Assembly (NCBI GenBank): GCA_022566315.1
Contig: JADFJC010000001.1
Location: 35,982 to 99,981, forward strand
DNA length: 64,000 nucleotides
Direction: 5' to 3'
Source: Planctomycetota bacterium
GTDB lineage: Bacteria; Planctomycetota; Phycisphaerae; Sedimentisphaerales; Anaerobacaceae
Each line of letters starts with the position of its first letter. Positions within the stretch are counted from its first letter, which is position 1. Under the pieces are notes generated by a model that searched no databases, was not told the origin of the DNA, and was given only the letters and a program-made list of their open reading frames with translations. A program made the translations under genes and the position numbers. Of the stretch, positions 60,218 to 64,000 are shown piece after piece.

Positions 60218-62068
60218 ATGTTACGTTTGAGCTTACGTACGAAAATTATGATTTGCTGTATCGGTTTGATATTTCTGCTTGATGTAATAGTGGTGATATT
60301 TGTTCGATACCATCTGTCAAATACGCTCCGTGCAGAATATTTAGCAAAGGGACACAACATGGCTGTAAACCTGGCTGCACGCAGTGAACATTTTGTCTTG
60401 ACAGACGAGTTCGTTTCATTGTTGCAATTAGTCAAAGATCTCAAAGATAGCGATGTGGATATCATATATGCCTACGTTGCTGATAGCAAAGGACGTGTGC
60501 TGGCTCATACTTTTATCGGCGGATTTCCCACGGACTTGATTGGCGTTAACACACTGGAATCTGGTGATGTGTGGAATGAGGAGTTGCTGAACACCGTGGA
60601 AGAAGGTTTGGTGCATGACATTGCCGTTCCAGTCCTACAAGGAAAAGTGGGCTCTGTGCACATTGGGATATCGGAACATCGAATTCAGCAAACTATTTCA
60701 CATTTTACGATGGCACTGGTCGCCATTGCTGGCTTTGTTCTTTTGGTTGCGGTTGGTTTGGCGGCAGTCGTTTCATGGATGGTGACGCAACCGGTTCGCA
60801 GCCTGATAAAGGCAGCCCAGAAGATTCGTGACGGTGATCTCGGCCAGCAGGTTGCAGCAACTACCAAGGACGAGATCGGCGACCTTGTAGAGTCGTTCAA
60901 CCAGATGTCTGAGGAGCTATTGAAGCAGCACAAGGTACTGGAGGATCGGAACCGTCGGATTCGAACTACCCAGGAACAAGCTGCCTGGGAGAGAGACAAG
61001 TTGCGTGCCATTATCGATAGTATGGTTGAGGGTGTCATTTTTGTCGACATCGAAGGCAGAATTAGCCTTTGTAACGAAAGCGTGAGGCAAATTTGGGGGA
61101 CTGATGCGTCGGAGTTGTTGGGTAAGTTTGTCCATGAATGCCCTTCAGCCGGGTTGCGTTCAACACTCGAAAAAATTCTTAAACAGGCGAAACAAAAACA
61201 TAGTTTTATAGCAGAGCACGCTTTAGATTTACGTGATGGGCGTTGTCTGGCCAGCTATTCCACCGTTCATGGTGAGGATGGGCGTTATCTTGGTCTGGTT
61301 TTCCTTTGCCTGGATATCTCCGAACGCATTGCGCTGGAGCAGGAGCAAAAACGGTTGAGAGATCATCTTTTTCAACAGGAAAAGATGGTGTTGGTTGGTC
61401 AGATTGTCGCCGGTGTGGCTCACGAATTGAATACTCCTCTGGCCACCATACTGTTGCGTGTGCAGTTAATTGAGCAACAAGCAAACAAAAACAGCGATCT
61501 CTCCGACCTGAAAGTCCTCGAAGGCGAAGCCAGACGATGCCGACGTATCATCGACTCGCTGCTTGGATTCTCCCGGCGCTCTGAGGGTGTAGTCTCCAGA
61601 ACAGATCTCAACGGTCTGATTCAGGAGAGTTTGTCCCTTGTCGAAAACGACTTAACCCTCAAAGGTATCAAGCTGGAGACCGACTACGCCGGCAATGGAA
61701 CAACCGTTTGTGTGGACAGCAACCAGGTTCAACAGGTGCTGCTGAATTTAATCGCCAACGCTGCTGATGCGATGCCGGATGGAGGGCGTTTGCACATATC
61801 GACCAGATTACTGTCCGACCGGGCCAGCGTAGAGATTAGAGTTACAGATAGCGGATGTGGCATAGAAGAGGACATACTCAATCGTATCTTTGACCCTTTT
61901 TTCACCACTAAAGAACAAGGAAAAGGCACCGGTCTGGGATTAGCAATCTGTAAGCGTATTGTCGAAGAACACGAAGGCAAGATCAAGATTCAGAGTTGCC
62001 CCGGCAAAGGTACAACCGTTTCAGTTTGTCTGCCGTATACTCCTATGGATGTTGTTGATGATGAGTAG
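60218..62068 (+). CDS. Membrane sensor histidine kinase (HAMP-PAS-HisKA-HATPase)
   Basis: '[15 protein letters not shown]', '[14 protein letters not shown]', '[22 protein letters not shown]'. Confidence 0.93.
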   Translation: MLRLSLRTKIMICCIGLIFLLDVIVVIFVRYHLSNTLRAEYLAKGHNMAVNLAARSEHFVLTDEFVSLLQLVKDLKDSDVDIIYAYVADSKGRVLAHTFIGGFPTDLIGVNTLESGDVWNEELLNTVEEGLVHDIAVPVLQGKVGSVHIGISEHRIQQTISHFTMALVAIAGFVLLVAVGLAAVVSWMVTQPVRSLIKAAQKIRDGDLGQQVAATTKDEIGDLVESFNQMSEELLKQHKVLEDRNRRIRTTQEQAAWERDKLRAIIDSMVEGVIFVDIEGRISLCNESVRQIWGTDASELLGKFVHECPSAGLRSTLEKILKQAKQKHSFIAEHALDLRDGRCLASYSTVHGEDGRYLGLVFLCLDISERIALEQEQKRLRDHLFQQEKMVLVGQIVAGVAHELNTPLATILLRVQLIEQQANKNSDLSDLKVLEGEARRCRRIIDSLLGFSRRSEGVVSRTDLNGLIQESLSLVENDLTLKGIKLETDYAGNGTTVCVDSNQVQQVLLNLIANAADAMPDGGRLHISTRLLSDRASVEIRVTDSGCGIEEDILNRIFDPFFTTKEQGKGTGLGLAICKRIVEEHEGKIKIQSCPGKGTTVSVCLPYTPMDVVDDE

Positions 62069-63437
62069 GACTGCCAATATTCTTGTCGTAGAAGACGACA
62101 CAGCCATGCGCCAAAGCTGCGCTAAACTTTTTCGTCTCGAAGGCTATGGCGTTGTGGAGGCTTCTTCCGGGGCCGATGCACTTGACCATATCAAGGAGCA
62201 AGGCGACATCGACATTGTATTGACTGATATCAAGATGCCTGAAATGGATGGGATGACGTTACTTAAAGAGATCAAATCTTTGGACTCCGGCATCGTAGTT
62301 GTACTGATGACCGGCTATGGCAGTATCAAAAATGCCATTGAAGCAATGAAGCATGGAGCTGCCGATTATATCACCAAGCCGTTCGATACAAATGAACTGT
62401 TGATGACTATCAGTAAGATAGTCAGGTTGAACAATCTTCAAGACGAAGTGTCCAGGCTGCAATCAGAGTTGCATGATAAGTATCGCTTTGAAAACATCGT
62501 GGGCACAAGTCCCAATATGATACTGGTGTACAAGAAGATTGAGGCTGCAAGAAAAGCAGACAGTACCGTGTTGATTTACGGTGAAAGCGGTACAGGTAAA
62601 GAACTGGTAGCCAAGGCCATCCACTACAACGGACTTCGGGCCAACAAACCATTTGTACCCATTAACTGCGCCGCTATGCCTAAGGAGTTGGTCGAAAGCG
62701 AGTTGTTCGGCCATAAGAAAGGGGCTTTTACGGGGGCCCTCAGCGATTCAGCGGGACTGTTTCGCACAGCGGATGGCGGCACCATTTTTCTCGACGAGAT
62801 CCTTGATATGCCTTACGAGAGCCAGGCCAAGCTGCTGCGTGTACTCCAGGAAAAACAAATCCGTTCTGTTGGTGATACCAAAGAGGTGCCCGTTAACGTC
62901 AGAGTTATTGCATCAACAAATCAGGATGTGGATAAAGCGGTAAGCGAGAACAAATTCCGTAAAGACCTTTACTATCGCATAAGTGTTATCAGGATCAATC
63001 TGCCATCTTTGCGGGCGCATCTTGATGATATTCCCCTGCTGGTTCGTCACTTCATTGCCAAGTTCAACGGTATTTTCCAACAAACAATTAAAGGAATTGA
63101 TACCCCTGCGTTGGATACTCTGATCCATTATGACTGGCCTGGTAACGTGCGCGAGTTGGAGAGTACAATCGAGAATGCATTTGCATTTGCCCGTTCAGAC
63201 ATGATTCACAAATCTGATCTGCCTGCCTATATCACCAAGTGCGTAGCGGCCAACAAACGTAAGTCACCGAAGGCCAGGGAAGGAATGGGTGTATCGACGC
63301 TGTTTGAGGCAGAGAAGAAGCTTCTGGTACAAGCGCTGAAAGCTGCAAACGGTAATAAGACCCGTGCGGCTCAACTCTTAGGCATCTCAAGGCCCAGACT
63401 TTACAAGATGATGCAGCGACATGAGATTCGGAAATAG
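62061..63437 (+). CDS. Sigma54-dependent response regulator (NtrC family)
   Basis: Receiver 'DIVLTDIKMPEMDGMTLL', AAA+ 'YGESGTGKELVAKAIH', 'GAFTGAL', Fis-like HTH C-terminus; overlaps the kinase stop. Confidence 0.95.
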   Translation: MSRTANILVVEDDTAMRQSCAKLFRLEGYGVVEASSGADALDHIKEQGDIDIVLTDIKMPEMDGMTLLKEIKSLDSGIVVVLMTGYGSIKNAIEAMKHGAADYITKPFDTNELLMTISKIVRLNNLQDEVSRLQSELHDKYRFENIVGTSPNMILVYKKIEAARKADSTVLIYGESGTGKELVAKAIHYNGLRANKPFVPINCAAMPKELVESELFGHKKGAFTGALSDSAGLFRTADGGTIFLDEILDMPYESQAKLLRVLQEKQIRSVGDTKEVPVNVRVIASTNQDVDKAVSENKFRKDLYYRISVIRINLPSLRAHLDDIPLLVRHFIAKFNGIFQQTIKGIDTPALDTLIHYDWPGNVRELESTIENAFAFARSDMIHKSDLPAYITKCVAANKRKSPKAREGMGVSTLFEAEKKLLVQALKAANGNKTRAAQLLGISRPRLYKMMQRHEIRK

Positions 63438-63453
63438 GGTTTTGGAAAGAATA

Positions 63454-63548
63454 GTTACACTGTAACGCTATGTTACATACATATCGGACATTCCTTATTA
63501 AGCACAACTTACGGTAATTGGTGGCGCGTAATCGTAACGATTCGTTAC
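63454..63548. promoter_or_regulatory. Cluster of three GTAAC/GTTAC palindromes
   Basis: GTTAC-act-GTAAC 63454-63466; GTAAC-gctat-GTTAC 63462-63476; GTAACG-att-CGTTAC 63534-63548. Confidence 0.6.
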
Positions 63549-63572
63549 ACAACATACCAGTTCTTTTGTTAA

Positions 63573-63586
63573 GGCACACAAGATGA
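63573..63586 (+). promoter_or_regulatory. Candidate sigma54 -24/-12 promoter (imperfect -12)
   Basis: aaGGCACacaagatGA: GG-N10-GA instead of GG-N10-GC. Confidence 0.3.
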
Positions 63587-63877
63587 ATTACACCGTCTTG
63601 GTTGCTTTAACTCATTTGAATTACTTGAGTTACATCCTTTTCCTTGTTTTTTTACAGTAAGTAATCGTCTTGTGGTCTTGTTCTTGCATAGATCCACATT
63701 ATGTAATCTATGTTTGCAAATGGAACATCTAAGGTGTTTTCTTAGTTCCATAAATACCACTAAGCATTTGTGGATAAAGAGGTTACGACTGATTTTCACA
63801 TCGCAACCGAGGGGGACGGAGTGTAGACTTGCATCAATGAGTTGGTTCACTGCATAATTCCAAGATAGGTGTAGTTT

Positions 63878-64000
63878 ATGAGATATCGTAAAATTCCAGA
63901 TGAAACGGTACGGTGGTTACCGGCTTACCTCGTGGAGTTGCCGCGTTTTTCAGAGGAGGGGCGCCAGTACATATCCAGCCGAAATTTAGCCGATCGCCTT
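63878..64000 (+). CDS. rex: Redox-sensing repressor Rex, N-terminus (truncated by window end)
   Basis: MRYRKIPDETVRWLPAYLVELPRFSEEGRQYISSRNLADRL resembles Rex 'IPxxTIxRLPxYLRxL...G..YISSxxLAxxL'; not in supplied ORF track. Confidence 0.75.
   Translation, partial: MRYRKIPDETVRWLPAYLVELPRFSEEGRQYISSRNLADRL

Noticed and set aside
1-64000. tRNA, rRNA, CRISPR arrays or prophage in the window
   Set aside because: None recognised by eye; a tRNAscan/Rfam/CRISPR scan would be needed to exclude small RNA genes.

Overview
The window looks like a chromosomal segment from an anaerobe or microaerophile, with a flavour compatible with Planctomycetes/Phycisphaerae (this lineage guess is inference). Most of it is coding. 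In order: (1) a surface-polysaccharide/nucleotide-sugar locus (mannose-6-P isomerase C-terminus, DUF2723 membrane protein, ATP-grasp, DegT aminotransferase, specialised NusG, UDP-sugar dehydrogenase, NAD epimerase); (2) a HEPN/MNT pair followed by a decayed transposase; (3) a long type II secretion operon (E-F-G-H-I-J-K-L-M, two tandem GspC-like paralogues, a membrane protein with a Hint domain, a very large secretin); (4) PFK and a PQQ-type beta-propeller protein; (5) a dense oxidative-stress island (Fur/PerR-like, FNT-CBS fusion, rubrerythrin, Ni-SOD, peroxiredoxin, flavodiiron protein, desulfoferrodoxin, ferritin, catalase, two ferritin-like proteins, high-MW rubredoxin); (6) Zwf, ZIP, TIGR02757; (7) an octaheme HAO-like cytochrome with a NrfH/NapC-like partner; (8) an Rrf2-headed locus with Hcp, a siroheme/ferredoxin-type fusion, polyferredoxins and a permease; (9) a PhnD-like/histidine kinase/sigma54 activator trio, then the start of rex. 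The strongest candidates for new biology are the Hint-domain protein inside the T2SS operon with its RERF-repeat neighbours, the duplicated promoter/palindrome units ahead of the Rrf2 gene, and the TIGR04076-siroheme/Fe-S-ferredoxin fusion downstream of hcp. All calls come from reading the sequence; no searches were run.
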